Shown: positions 10,194 through 20,740, counted from the first letter of the stretch. The stretch is 64,000 nt of DNA from Sthenelais limicola (GCA_942159475.1 OW804094.1:21247067-21311066), one strand, 5' to 3'. Program-made: numbers and translations. The notes: generated by a model not told the origin, from the sequence alone.

Positions 10194-10400
10194 GGGGACT
10201 TGCATGTCTTGCTTTGCATGTCTATAATTAACAGTGTATGTTGGGATAGATTCAGTTCAAATCCGACATACAAATATTTTGCAACATTTCATCGAAAAAT
10301 GCACGGTATTTTCCCGAATACCATAGCTTGTGTAAATGATCTATGGAAACCAAATGCATGATGGGAAAGATGAAGTATTGTTTATGAAAACATATATAAC
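10190..10400 (-). mobile_element. MITE family M3 fragment
   Basis: Begins AATAGGGGACTTGCATGTC and runs through the CATGATGGGAAAGATG block, then loses similarity. About two thirds of an M3 element. Confidence 0.6.
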
Positions 10401-10882
10401 TCAAAGCTATTCATATATCCAAGGCTTTTCTTTTTAGAATATCACTTTTCTTTTCTAAAATATTCTAACACCTAATCAACAGTACTTATGGATATGTATG
10501 GAAGAGATAACTAAATTGGATTTGCAATTTTCTCTCTGTCACAAAGATATTTCAAATATGCCTGAGTGACTTCCTCATTTGTATCTACTACTATGTGGTG
10601 TTTGATTATTAGCTAGTAGTCTAAGTCCCCCAGAAATCGGACCAAAGTGAAGTTGATGAATCTATGGTAGATCTCTTTTATATTAAAACTGTCTTGGTTA
10701 GGAAAAGGTGTCTTAGTAATGTATTTTGGGTATGAGTAATATGTGCCAAAAAAGAGGAAAAGTCTGTAATATATCGTACAGATTACAACTATTGGACCCA
10801 ACAACATATGTCTGAAACCTGGAGAGCAGGTAGGAAGCATCCCGGCTATACTCAATAAGTAACCCCATTCCCCCAGAGGGAC
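10401..10882. other. AT-rich spacer, nothing recognised
   Basis: No coding frame, inverted repeat or tandem structure that I can support. Confidence 0.4.
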
Positions 10883-11373
10883 GTGCGATGTGTTCCAGGA
10901 AAATGAGTCATAAGTCACAAAACATTAATTTTGAAATATCATCATATCAATTAGGTAAATCTATAAATTTATGGGTCAGATTTTCAGAAAATGTATAATT
11001 CAACTTCGCCAATCTTCTCAAATAACCCAACTTTCAGACGAAAACAAAGTCCAAAATACAGTTCAACCTAACCAAACAGATTGCTAGAATCAATGCAATG
11101 CCGAATATACTCTAGAATCTATACTCGAATTTACCTAGTATTGACCAAATTGCAGCCTAATTTATCAGACTAAATTTATCATTTACTAAATTTATCATTT
11201 ACTAAATTTGTACAGCTGCCAATTGTACATTTTCTGAAAATCTGGCCCTTATACCATTAGAAGCGATAGGCCCTTAAAAAACAGCGCATTCCTTCGAAGG
11301 AAACCTTGTAAAAGCAACACTTTGACAAATATCAATTTTGCGACTTGTGACTCATTTTCTAGTAAGACATCAC
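10883..11373 (+). mobile_element. M2 copy interrupted by an M1 insertion
   Basis: M2 left end at 10,883 and right end at 11,373, with the M1 copy 10,973-11,248 placed between duplicated TTAT. Internal M2 sequence is much reduced (about 215 bp remain), so the host copy was already deleted or diverged. Confidence 0.7.
10973..11248 (+). mobile_element. MITE family M1 copy with TTAT target duplication
   Basis: Complete inverted repeats; longer than other copies because of a small internal tandem duplication of ACTAAATTTATCATTT-like sequence (about 11,170-11,210). TTAT flanks it at 10,969-10,972 and 11,249-11,252. Confidence 0.8.
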
Positions 11374-11707
11374 ATATATGCAGGGTCAATCAATCAAGTG
11401 GCAATAGGCGGTCCCCGAGTGGGCCCAGAGTGGGGAATACATTGCCACGACCACTCTCACCCTCTCCACCTGTCACGCTTCTCTATGCACGAACCATGTC
11501 TGGAGGATGAACAGGTATTGGTGGGGTGGTACTGCATTCACTATATTAGCTGGGTATGGGACCTGCCCCCCATCAGTACACCCTGGAGGAGCTGGTGCTG
11601 CCCCCTGGCGGGGTGGGGTGGGGTGGGGGTGGGTGTAAAGAGGTTGTGTAAGTATGTGAGAGGTTGCGGGCTCCTGGGTAGATGTGGAGTGGTGTAATAA
11701 TGTAGTT
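11374..11707. other. Non-repetitive spacer, moderately GC-rich
   Basis: Higher GC than its surroundings with a GGGGTGGGGTGGGG run near 11,610-11,640. No splice-bounded coding sequence could be supported. Confidence 0.3.
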
Positions 11708-11882
11708 ATGGTATGTTGTCTCTCTCACTACTCTCTCTGTGTCTCTCTGTATGTCCCTCTCTCCCCTCTCTCTCTCTCACCCTCTCTCTCTCCTTTCTCC
11801 CTCTCTCACCCTCTCTCTCTCCTTTCTCCCTCTCTCACTCCTCTCAGTCTCTCTGTATCTCCCTCTCTCACCCTCTCTCTGG
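11708..11882. repeat. CT-rich simple repeat
   Basis: Irregular (CTCTCTCYC)n tract. The long frames here are products of the repeat. Confidence 0.85.
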
Positions 11883-11883
11883 T

Positions 11884-11919
11884 ACTGATGAAGACTATAT
11901 CGTTACTCGAAACATGTCA
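11884..11919 (+). ncRNA. Hammerhead-ribozyme-like motif 2
   Basis: Contains the exact CTGATGA box (11,885-11,891), CGAAA (11,908-11,912) and ATGTC ending at 11,918, with A-C/G-T pairing available for a minimal stem III. Stem II is poor by eye and stem I is not evident, so catalytic function is doubtful. Confidence 0.3.
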
Positions 11920-12001
11920 GGACATTTAACATCACCACAACAAAACCCAAATGTGCCCCGTAGTTGTATTTATTGAGAGATGTCTACCTTTTCCATCTAT
12001 A

Positions 12002-12079
12002 TAATAAGGAAATGCCAACTATCCAATACCATCGCGCTAAAGTTGAACAAGTGAATTAAGAAAGATGTGTTTAGTCCAA
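12002..12079. repeat. 78-bp direct repeat, left copy
   Basis: Nearly identical to 12,430-12,509 (shared AATGCCAACTATCCAATACC and GCGCTAAAGTTGAACAAGTG). It abuts an M3 element. Confidence 0.85.
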
Positions 12080-12390
12080 CAGGGGATTTGCATGTCTCAC
12101 TGCGCATGTCTACTGCTGTGCATGCTGGGATGGATTCTGTTGACATTTGACATAATGTTTGCACGAATATCACAGCTTGTATAAATGATCTATGAAAACC
12201 AAATATATGATGGGAAAGATGGGGTGTTGTGTCATGGAAACATGTGTAGCACATGGATATTGCCATTAGAACATTGATAAATAGTCCATGCTGAACATGA
12301 CATGTTTTCTATAGATTTTACAGTGTACCATAAGTCCCATAATTCCATGCGAATCAAGAGTCAAGATGGCGGCTATGCAAATCCCCTATT
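12079..12390 (-). mobile_element. MITE family M3 copy
   Basis: Ends AACAGGGGATTTGCATG and ATGCAAATCCCCTATT; contains the CATGCTGGGATGGATTCTG and CATGATGGGAAAGATG blocks. Sits between the 78-bp direct repeats. Confidence 0.75.
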
Positions 12391-12429
12391 TCACGAAAAT
12401 AGCTGAAAAATATACCTAATAATAGATGA

Positions 12430-12509
12430 ATAATAAAGAAATGCCAACTATCCAATACCATCGCGCTAAAGTTGAACAAGTGAATTAAGAAAGTTGTGTT
12501 TAGTCCAAT
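12430..12509. repeat. 78-bp direct repeat, right copy
   Basis: Second copy of 12,002-12,079, about 428 bp downstream. Confidence 0.85.
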
Positions 12510-12510
12510 A

Positions 12511-12652
12511 AAGGGTGGTCTCCACTGGCTGCGGTAAGCTCTGCAGTTAAAGCCTTGCGATGGTGCTGTATTGTTGAGAAGTGGCGAGGTCATGCCTACA
12601 TAGTTCACTGACCATGTAGGCAAGGACCTTGTCACTCCTCACCACCTACAGA
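12511..12652 (+). mobile_element. Inverted-repeat element Z, truncated
   Basis: Starts AAGGGTGGTCTCCACTGGCT, the same end as the element at 38,916-39,356, and contains a complementary pair around CCTACAT/ATGTAGG. It is cut off near 12,652 where the Harbinger-like MITE begins. Confidence 0.5.
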
Positions 12653-12659
12653 ACCACTT

Positions 12660-13450
12660 ACTTTTGGGGGATTTTTTTACAATAAAAGCTTATCAAAGCA
12701 GGAAAACAGGTTTTCTGAACCCGGAACGGTCAAAAAGCACATTTCCCATGTTTAAAGATATATGCGGGTGTCAACGCCCACGCCACCTAGCGGCTCCTAT
12801 TTTTCTTTGAAATATTTCATTATCCTCATAACTTGAGATGTATTTGTGCACCATTTTCAATATCTATAGGGTTTATTTTTATTACAACAGTTTTGAGTCA
12901 TGTTTTTTAGGATTCATTTTCATTGATTATGCTGCTTGATTACTAAATTTGGGTGATGTGGTCAATTTCAAATGACCACAGCTTTTTTTAACCACGTCAA
13001 CGTACTGTTTTTCTTTGGTAAATCTGTAGCATGATATACCAAATATATGTGTAGAAAGTCTTAATGAAAAGTCACCGATCATTATTTTTTTATATAATGA
13101 AATGTGAAAAAAAAAAAAATTCCATAGACTTCAATGCTAAAGCACTGTTATTTTCAAGTGGCTGTAGAACAAAAAATAAGTCGATGAGATGTACTTTTTT
13201 TTTCATTTCTTGCTTTCTTATATAGTCAGGAATGATCCCTGAACGTTTCATAAAAAAGTCACCGACCAATTTTTTTTCCATTGAACACCCGCATATACCT
13301 TTAAAACAACTATTGTTATGAAATAGACAATTATTTTCAGTTCCTGAGAGGTGGTTTCCTAAAAAGAAAAAGTAAAGAAAAAAAAGTAACAACCCCCCTA
13401 CCTAGTTTTCAGCAAGATAAATCGGAAACACACCTATTTTTTGGGGGCCT
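12660..13450 (+). mobile_element. Harbinger-like MITE H, interrupted copy
   Basis: Shares with 17,113-17,456 the blocks AAAAGCTTAT, AGCAGGAA, CAAAAGCACATTTCCCATGT, CAACTATTGTTATGAAA and the right end CAGATAAATCGGAAACACACCT. Left terminus lost. A 545-bp TTAA element (12,756-13,300) splits it. Confidence 0.65.
12756..13300. mobile_element. TTAA-target element K1 (Kolobok- or piggyBac-type MITE)
   Basis: Inverted ends AGATATATGCGGGTGT and ACACCCGCATATACCT, flanked by TTAA at 12,752-12,755 and 13,301-13,304. Removing it restores the H MITE sequence found intact at 17,290-17,310, so the boundary is firm. TTAA duplication is typical of piggyBac and Kolobok; the AGG-type end favours Kolobok (inference). 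No transposase frame. Confidence 0.8.
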
Positions 13451-13751
13451 AAGCTGGGAAACAAGGAATGAATCCTGACTTAACCTCCCCCTATGGTTGT
13501 TGCCCACCCCTCACTGTATGTGTTGTTCAGCGTCTATAATTGCTAGGTTTGTTGCCGCGCTGGCCCCAATCACCAGCTGTCGCTATGGATACACCCCACC
13601 CCTTGTACAAGCACCACCCAGCGCCCAGATTTACACCACTTAGGTCACATGACTCCTGAACTAAGCGACCTCCAGTGGTGGTAGCTGGCATCACCTACAT
13701 GTGTTTATATGCAGACCATCAATGGGCTGCCATGTTGGTTGACAGATGGAT
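13451..13751. other. Spacer, no gene recognised
   Basis: Mixed-composition DNA with several CACC/CCACC runs. No supportable coding sequence or repeat. Confidence 0.3.
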
Positions 13752-14160
13752 GTGATGTGTTCCAGGAACATGAGTCATAAGTCGCAAAGATGATATTTTT
13801 CAAAGTGTTTTTTTACACGATTTCTTTATTGAAATATTCTGATCTTTAGAGGGTTTGCTCTTATAGTCATATGAATCCATATTAGAAATTTCGGGACATT
13901 GTATAAAATACATCCCTGCGTTTTTAAGGCCTTTATATGGAGTATATTTAGTTACTTTACTGGTAATTACCCATCCAAAAACATTTCAAACTTTACTTTT
14001 CAGAAATAAAATATTAAACTTCAAATATAAAAATACTTATTAGGTGTCTTAGTGTTTACTATCATTGGAATCAGCTTGATCTCCTCTTTTCAAATAATTA
14101 TGGTGATTTCTCAAAATCCATATTTTGCGACTTATGACTCATTTTTCTTAAACGGATCAC
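13752..14160 (-). mobile_element. MITE family M2 copy
   Basis: Full-length, ends GTGATGTGTTCCAGGAA and CGGATCAC. Flanks GGAT and AGAT are nearly a 4-bp duplication. Confidence 0.8.
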
Positions 14161-14170
14161 AGATGTATGT

Positions 14171-14408
14171 GGGTCAGTTTTTCAGAAAATGTACAATTCA
14201 CCTTCACCAATCCTTTCAAATAACCAAATTTGAGTGACCAGTGGCGTTCAATATACAGTTTAACACAATGGGAGCGATACTTCTAACCACCACAATGCTA
14301 AAGATACTCTGATATATATACCCATTATTTATAATGTGTCAGTTTAATTTAACAGAAATGACTAAATTTGTAGAGCTGCCGATTGTGCATTGTCTGAAAA
14401 TCTGACCC
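14171..14408 (+). mobile_element. MITE family M1 copy
   Basis: Both inverted ends present 10 bp from the M2 end. The flanking tetramers (ATGT, ATCA) do not match, so the duplication has decayed or one side was rearranged. Confidence 0.75.
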
Positions 14409-14629
14409 ATCATGAATGCATGACGCTAGCATAGCCAACACAACCTATTCTCAGCGTCATGTATGAGCCACTGATGGTGTAAGGATTGATCAGCCAGGGG
14501 GCAGAATACAATGCACAAACACATATCAGTACTTTCTGGTTTGCGTGTGTACCATTTGGTGGATGGGGATTTCCCATGCAACCTTGTGGGGGTAGATCGG
14601 AGAGGATTTGGAGTGAGTTAAGGATTCTG

Positions 14630-15740
14630 GAGTGGGAGGGAAGGGAATAAAAGGGAGGGGAAAAGTGAGTGTGGGAGATGCAGGAAGAGAAACAAAGAAA
14701 AAGGAAGGGGGGGAGAGAGGAGAAAAAGTGGGTGAGAGAGAGGAGAGAGAGGAGAGAGGGGATAGAGAGGGAGAGAAAGGTAAGAGAGGGAGAGAGGGGA
14801 GACAGGGGAGAGGGAAGGAGACAGAGAGAGACAGAGAGAGGGAGAGAGAGGGAGGGGATAGAGAGGGAGAGAAAGGTAAGAGAGGGAGACAGGGGAGACA
14901 GGGGAGAGGGAAGGAGACAGAGAGAGACAGAGAGAGGGAGAGAGAGGGAGGGGATAGAGAGGGAGAGAAAGGTAAGAGAGGGAGAGAGGGGAGAGAGGGG
15001 AGAGGGAAGGAGACAGAGAGAGGGAGAGAGAGGGAGGGGAGGGAGAGAGAGGGAGAGAGAAGAAGAGAGAGGGGGAACGAGGGAGAGAGAGGGGAGAGAG
15101 GGGACAGAGAGGGGACAGAGAGGCAAAGAGAGAGGCAGGGAGACAGAGAGGAGGGGGGATGGTCAGATAGAAAGCGAGAGATCAAGAGGTGAGACGAGAG
15201 AGGAAGAGAGGAGAGGGAGGGACTGAGGAGAGAGAGGGAGTGAAGAGAGAGAGGAGGGAAAGAGGAGAGAGAGGAGAGACAGAGAGATATAGAGAGAGGG
15301 AGAGAGGAGAGAGAGGAAGAGAGGAGAGAGAGGAGAGAGAGGAGAGGCAGAGAGATATAGAGAGAGGGAGAGAGGAGAGGCAGAGAGATATAGAGAGAGG
15401 GAGAGAGGAGAGAGAGGAGAGGGAGGAGAGATATAGAGAGAGGGAGAGAGGAGAGAGGAGAGAGAGGGGAGAGAGGAGGGAGAGGAGAGAGAGGAGAGAG
15501 AGAGGGAGAGAGGAGAGAGAGGAGAGAGGGAGGGAGAGGAGGGAGAGGAGGGAGAGGAGGGAGAGGAGGCAGAGGAGGGAGAGGAGGCAGAGGAGGCAGA
15601 GGAGGCAGAGGAGGAAGAGGAGGCAGAGGAGGCAGAGGAGGCAGAGGAGGCAGAGGAGGCAGAGAGGTAGAGAGGAGGCAGAGAGATATATAGAGGGTGA
15701 GAGTCAGAGGGAGAGAGGAGGGAGAGGGATGGATGTTCTT
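14630..15740. repeat. GA-rich microsatellite/minisatellite tract (1.1 kb)
   Basis: Purine-only on the plus strand for most of its length. It includes a higher-order unit of about 100-120 bp (GGGATAGAGAGGGAGAGAAA...GGAAGGAGACAGAGAGAGAC, three times between 14,750 and 15,030) and a GGAGGCAGA 9-mer run at 15,550-15,665. Long frames on both strands are repeat artefacts. Confidence 0.95.
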
Positions 15741-15744
15741 TTCC

Positions 15745-15955
15745 CTGTATGTTTTAATGGGGAATACCAGTTTGATATGATAAAGCGGCAACTTTGCTAT
15801 CCAACAGGAAGAACATTTCCTACAGATTAAATCAAATTTTCCCAATATATTGGGAAAATTTGGCAAATAATACATTACTATAGTAATGTATTATTTGCCA
15901 AAGTACAAAACAATTATAATATCAGTCGATAGTTTTAATATTTCAGATACATCTA
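15745..15955. repeat. Tandem duplicate, copy 1 (with palindromes)
   Basis: Matches 16,015-16,195 (TGGGGAATACCAGTTTGATA, CAGGAAGAA, AAGTACAAAACAATTATAAT, TTTTAATATTTCAGATACAT). Copy 1 carries two adjacent perfect palindromes at 15,833-15,899 absent from copy 2. Confidence 0.8.
15833..15899. other. Two adjacent perfect palindromes
   Basis: One palindrome is centred near 15,847 (AAATTTTCCC...GGGAAAATTT) and a second near 15,880 (GGCAAATAATACATTACTA... and its complement). Both are essentially without a loop and can extrude as cruciforms. Confidence 0.85.
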
Positions 15956-16014
15956 AGAGTAAGAAAAAGCGAGAGAGGAGGGAGAGAGGAGAGAGCAAAA
16001 GGTGAGGCGTGAGT

Positions 16015-16195
16015 TTTGATGGGAATACCAGTTTGATATAATATTATAGCGCCAACTTTCCCTTTGAACAGGAAGAAAATAGAAGTGTTATTACATTTCC
16101 TGAAGATTAAATCAAATTTTCAAATGTATCATTTGCCAAAGTACAAAACAATTATAATATTAGTTGATAGCTTTAATATTTCAGATACATCGAGA
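16015..16195. repeat. Tandem duplicate, copy 2 (palindromes collapsed)
   Basis: Diverged copy in which the palindromic segment is reduced to one arm of each (AAATTTTC then AAATGTATCATTTGCC). Separated from copy 1 by a short GA-rich stretch. Confidence 0.75.
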
Positions 16196-16304
16196 TTAAC
16201 ATCCTGCTGACTAATTATTTAATCCTCTATCCTGCCACTAATTTATGTTTGCTAAAGTTGTATCCTCAGGTATCACCACAAAACAAATCTTATCAAATTG
16301 ATCA

Positions 16305-16915
16305 AATTATGACAGGTTCATCAATATTCTGCAGTTAATCCATCTTTATACCAGAAATTGAACTTTAATCGTCGAGGAAAAACTGCCACAGGTGAGCGAT
16401 AATAAGAGAAGTCACCCTAGGAAGGGATTTGGGTGCATCCCCCAATATACAAAGTTTTAATGAGGGACGTTCTACAGTTCTGTAGCAAAAAAAACCAGAC
16501 AAGTTCTTCCAAAATCTTGATAAAATGACCTTTTGATGGGTTGGGTAAAGATTAAACAAAGAGTAGAAAATATTTAAATTCATGAAAGTTTTGAAAGTTT
16601 CAGAAATTGGAAGAATAAGCTGCGTTTTCTAGGGAAACTTGAAAGTGAATTGCAACCTTTTATATTATTCCTTTTATTCATACTCAAATTAGCGGATTGA
16701 TTTATGTGAATTCAGTTAACTTGGGGGAAAAAATGTAAATAATGTATGTACGAGGTTATGTTTAAAGACACAAATTGTAAGTAAATTAACTCAAATGATT
16801 TTGTGCATTAGATTTTTCAAGACGAATGAGATATATCACTCTGTGAAAATTACGTCAATAAAATTTGTTAAAAAAAATGACCGATGTTAACTGAGAGTGC
16901 AGCTTTAAATGAAAT
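16305..16915 (+). mobile_element. Candidate TTAA-end element family K3
   Basis: Ends in ACTGAGAGTGCAGCTTTAA and shares the inner text ATGACCTTTTGATGG...GTAGAAAAT with partial copies at 52,430-52,575, 61,795-61,895 and (reversed) 63,785-63,905. The left boundary is not certain. A TTAA-target MITE is the most likely identity, by inference. Confidence 0.4.
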
Positions 16916-17112
16916 ACTCTGTTAGTATTCAACCTTGTAAGTACAACCTTGGTTAAACATGCAGCAGGCTGGGTCTAGCCATGTCTGGGTCTAAAGCACC
17001 TTTACCTCTCAGTGCTAACCCGGGCTCTAGCAATGGTGGCTATGCATGCAGCAATGTACAGGCTGCTCACTGCTGCTGAAAACATTTTCACATAATGGTA
17101 CAATCTGTGTTA

Positions 17113-17456
17113 GGCCAAAAAAAAAATAGGTGTGTTTCCGATTTACCCGCCCCCCCCCCCCTACCTAGAAAAACCTTACCCTACCTAAAAAAAATGTTAC
17201 CATACCTGATTTTTTCCCCATCATATCTTTTTGACAAAAAAAAAGCTTATAAAAGCAGGAATACGGATTTTCCTAACCCGAAACTGTCAAAAGCACATTT
17301 CCCATGTTCAAAACAACTATTGTTATGAAAAAGTCATTTTTCTCAGTTCCTGGGAGGTGGTTTCGAAACAAAAAGTAATAACAACAACAAAAAGGTACCA
17401 CCCCCCCCTACCTAGTTTTCAGCCAGATAAATCGGAAACACACCTTTTTTTTGGCC
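17113..17456 (+). mobile_element. Harbinger-like MITE H, complete copy
   Basis: 344 bp, with inverted ends GGCCAAAAAAAAAATAGGTG and the complement at the right end, extending into TTTCCGATTTA. Flanked by TTA on both sides (17,110-17,112 and 17,457-17,459), the 3-bp duplication expected for PIF/Harbinger. Non-coding. Poly-C runs near 17,150 and 17,400 are internal. Confidence 0.75.
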
Positions 17457-17494
17457 TTATTACACGCATAACTAGAACATGATCAATTATTGCA

Positions 17495-18124
17495 AATCTA
17501 AGAAATATTTCTATATTTTGAGTGTGATATTTGTATTTTTGAAAAGAAAAGTTTGCAATATTGGACAATTACAAGTGAAGTAGTTAAATACAATGTAAGG
17601 GATGACCTTTTTTTTGTTTTTAAAACGGTTTTATTCAATATAGACTGGTAGTATAGTAGGTAGTTCTTTACTCGAAAATTCAAGACAGTTTACACAAAGA
17701 TAGGATGACCTTAGAAATGTATGTATACGTTTATTAGACTGTCTTGAAATTTGATACATGTATGTGGGTCAGATTTTCAGAAAATGTACAATTCACCTTC
17801 ACCAATCCTCTCAAATAACTCACATTTGAGACAAAAATAAGCTTCCAAATGCAGTTTAACATAACAGAACTGATACTTTAAATCAATGCGATACCAAATA
17901 TATTCAGATATACCTGGTATTCATCATTTTTCAACCTAATTTAGCAACATCTCCTAAATGTGTAGAGCTGCCAATTGTACATTTTCTGAAAATCTGACCC
18001 ATGTATTCATAGACTTGAAGCGGTAGATAACCAAGAATTGAAAACATTCCTACAGAGAGATCGTGTGAATAAAACACTAACTATCAATTGTGCGACTTGT
18101 GACTCATTTACTGTGACACATCAC
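17495..18124 (+). mobile_element. M2 copy, 5' truncated, interrupted by M1
   Basis: M2 body from the TATTTCTATATTTTGAGT block to the right end ACACATCAC. M1 at 17,766-18,000 is inserted with ATGT duplication. Confidence 0.7.
17766..18000 (+). mobile_element. MITE family M1 copy with ATGT target duplication
   Basis: 235 bp, complete; ATGT at 17,762-17,765 and 18,001-18,004. Inserted in an M2 copy. Confidence 0.85.
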
Positions 18125-18227
18125 ATATATTGGTCACCAGTGCCTGGGGTGTGACTACAGGCAATATTTCACATCTCGTCTCTTTATCCATAATAGATGG
18201 ACATTGTACAGCTAGACTGCACAGGCC

Positions 18228-19420
18228 TTGCATTATACATGCAGCTACCGTATACCCTCTATTACACTGTACAGCTTGTGAATTATACATGCAGCTACCG
18301 TATACCCTCTATTACACTGTACAGCTTGTGAATTATACATGCAGCTACCGTATACCCTCTATTACACTGTACAGCTTGTGAATTATACATGCAGCTACCG
18401 TATACCCTCTATTACACTGTACAGCTTGTGAATTATACATGCAGCTACCGTATACCCTCTGTTACACTGTACAGCTTGTGAATTATACATGCAGCTACCG
18501 TATACCCTCTGTTACACTGTACAGCTTGTGAATTATACATGCAGCTACCGTATACCCTCTATTACACTGTACAGCTTGTGAATTATACATGCAGCTACCG
18601 TATACCCTCTGTTACACTGTACAGCTTGTGAATTATACATGCAGCTACCGTATACCCTCTGTTACACTGTACAGCTTGTGAATTATACATGCAGCTACCG
18701 TATACCCTCTTTTACACTGTACAGCTTGTGAATTATACATGCAGCTACCGTATACCCTCTGTTACACTGTACAGCTTGTGAATTATACATGCAGCTACCG
18801 TATACCCTCTATTACACTGTACAGCTTGTGAATTATACATGCAGCTACCGTATACCCTCTATTACACTGTACAGCTTGTGAATTATACATGCAGCTACCG
18901 TATACCCTCTATTACACTGTACAGCCTGTGTATAATACATGCAGCTACCGTATACCCTCTATTACACACACATTTACTGTACAGCCTGTGTATAATACAT
19001 GCAGCTACCGTATACCCTCTATTACACACACATGTACTGTACAGCCTGTGAATTATACATGTAGCTACCGTATACCCTCTATTACACACACATGCACTGT
19101 ACAGCCTGTGAATTATACATGCAGCTACCGTATACCCTCTATTACACACACATGCACTGTACAGCCTGTGTATAATACATCCAGCTACCGTATACCCTCT
19201 ATTACACACACATGCAGTGTACAGCCTGTGAATAATACATGCAGCTACCGTATACCCTCTATTACAGACACATGCACTGTACAGCCTGTGTATTATACAT
19301 GCAGCTACCGTATACCCTCTATTACAGACACATGCACTGTACAGCCTGTGTATTATACATGCAGCTACCGTATACCCTCTATTACACACACATGCACTGT
19401 ACAGCCTGTGAATAATAAAT
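18228..19420. repeat. Satellite switching from a 50-bp to a 60-bp period
   Basis: About 14 near-identical 50-bp units (CATGCAGCTACCGTATACCC ... ACTGTACAGCTTGTGAATTA) from 18,228 to about 18,950. These are followed by 8 units of 60 bp that add ACACACACATG before the ACTGTACAGC segment and change CTTGTG to CCTGTG. The first block is very homogeneous (A/G/T variation at one site before TTACACTGTA). Confidence 0.95.
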
Positions 19421-19712
19421 CCATTCCTATAAGTCATTATATGAGGAACTCTTGTATAAACATATAACAGCAGCATAATATTGATAAATCCAGTCTTATA
19501 AGTCATAATATGAGTGACACTTGTATAAAAATATAACAGCAGCAGACTATTGATAAATCCAGTCTTATAAGTCATAATATGAGTAACTATTGTATAAACA
19601 TGTAACAGCAGAATATTGATAAATCAAGTCCTATAAGTCATAATATGGGTAACACTTGTATAAACATATACCAGCAGCAGAATATTGATAAATCCAGTCC
19701 TATAAGTCATAA
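19405..19712. repeat. 70-bp minisatellite, part 1
   Basis: About four units reading TATAAACATATAACAGCAGC, AATATTGATAAATCCAGTC, TATAAGTCATAATATG. The array resumes at 20,248. The same text appears at 42,320-42,380 (complement of 52,270-52,340), so it is dispersed. Confidence 0.85.
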
Positions 19713-20247
19713 ATAGACAAAATTGACTCCTGGCTGTGTGAGAGATGGTTATTTTCCGTGGGCGTAGGAATTTCGACGAAATTGCGTAGCACAAGGGAGA
19801 TAACCACCTCTCACACAGCCAGGAGTCAATTTTGTATTTATTATACCTCCCCCGATGTTTTTGGTGAATAGATACAAAAAATTCGACTGGAATCAGAGCT
19901 CTGTCCACCACACTGTTTTGTTTACTTTTCGGAATGTTTCTCACTTCCGGTCCCCCTCACTCATTTTCAGATCTATTTTTCTATTTAAATATACAATAAA
20001 TTCGCAATTTTACAACTTCTAATCATTATAATTATTATCATATCATTACCTACGATGTATACCAAGTCTTTTTTCCGCGAAAATAATTTTTTAAATACAG
20101 AAAATAAGGATTCAAACATGGGGCTATTTTTTCAACAAAAATTCCGCCAGAGGTAAATATGATATGTAAATACCGCCCAGAGGGTAATACGGTTTTCCAA
20201 TGCTGTAGCCTATGGCTTACCATATCATCCCTCCCAGAGGTATAATA
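19713..20247. mobile_element. Hairpin-bearing insertion inside the 70-bp minisatellite
   Basis: 535 bp that interrupts the array at an ATAA-like site. It opens with a long stem: 19,718-19,751 pairs with 19,801-19,834 with one mismatch in 34. The 49-nt loop itself contains AATTTCG/CGAAATT. The rest is AT-rich with several CCTCCCAGAGG-like motifs. Class unknown. Confidence 0.6.
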
Positions 20248-20330
20248 ATATGGGTAACACTTGTATAAACATATACCAGCAGCAGAATATTGATAATGCC
20301 AGTCCCATAAGTCACAATATGAGTAAATTT
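20248..20330. repeat. 70-bp minisatellite, part 2
   Basis: One and a fraction units continuing the array of 19,405-19,712. Confidence 0.75.
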
Positions 20331-20740
20331 GGTAAGATTGTCCTTGTCATAATAGCAGAGAATACAGCAGTACTAACCCTTGCCCTTCCACGGACCCCTG
20401 CCCAGCTCAGCACTAATAAAACATACACTCAAGAAGACTTTTCCTTTCAAACTCCTGATCTCTGACAATCCGTAAAAAGGCTGGGATGAACTCATGATAG
20501 AGCAGCAGCTAAAAGGTCCCTCAACAGATAAGATTCTTTGGAAGGTCCTAAGACCTTTGGATAACACTTTCTGATAAGAACCTTGCTCAGGCCCCCTGAG
20601 TAATGCTGTAGATAAGGCCCTTTGCTATGACCTTCATGCAATCCTAAGGGCAGGAGTTTCAGGGTTGTTCTGTTGGGCACCATTGGGCCACCAGCTTCAA
20701 CTTTACCTGTGCCTTCTGCTGTCTATGGATGTGTGTATGT
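20331..20740. other. Spacer, nothing recognised
   Basis: Balanced composition. Short open frames lack any motif I recognise. Confidence 0.3.

Noticed and set aside
14410..15875. Long Ser/Leu/Pro-rich and Arg/Glu-rich frames on both strands
   Set aside because: They are translations of the GA/CT repeat tract; open frames on both strands follow from the low-complexity sequence.
18889..19575. Repeat frames in the 60-bp satellite
   Set aside because: 60 is a multiple of three; no non-repeat sequence supports a protein.
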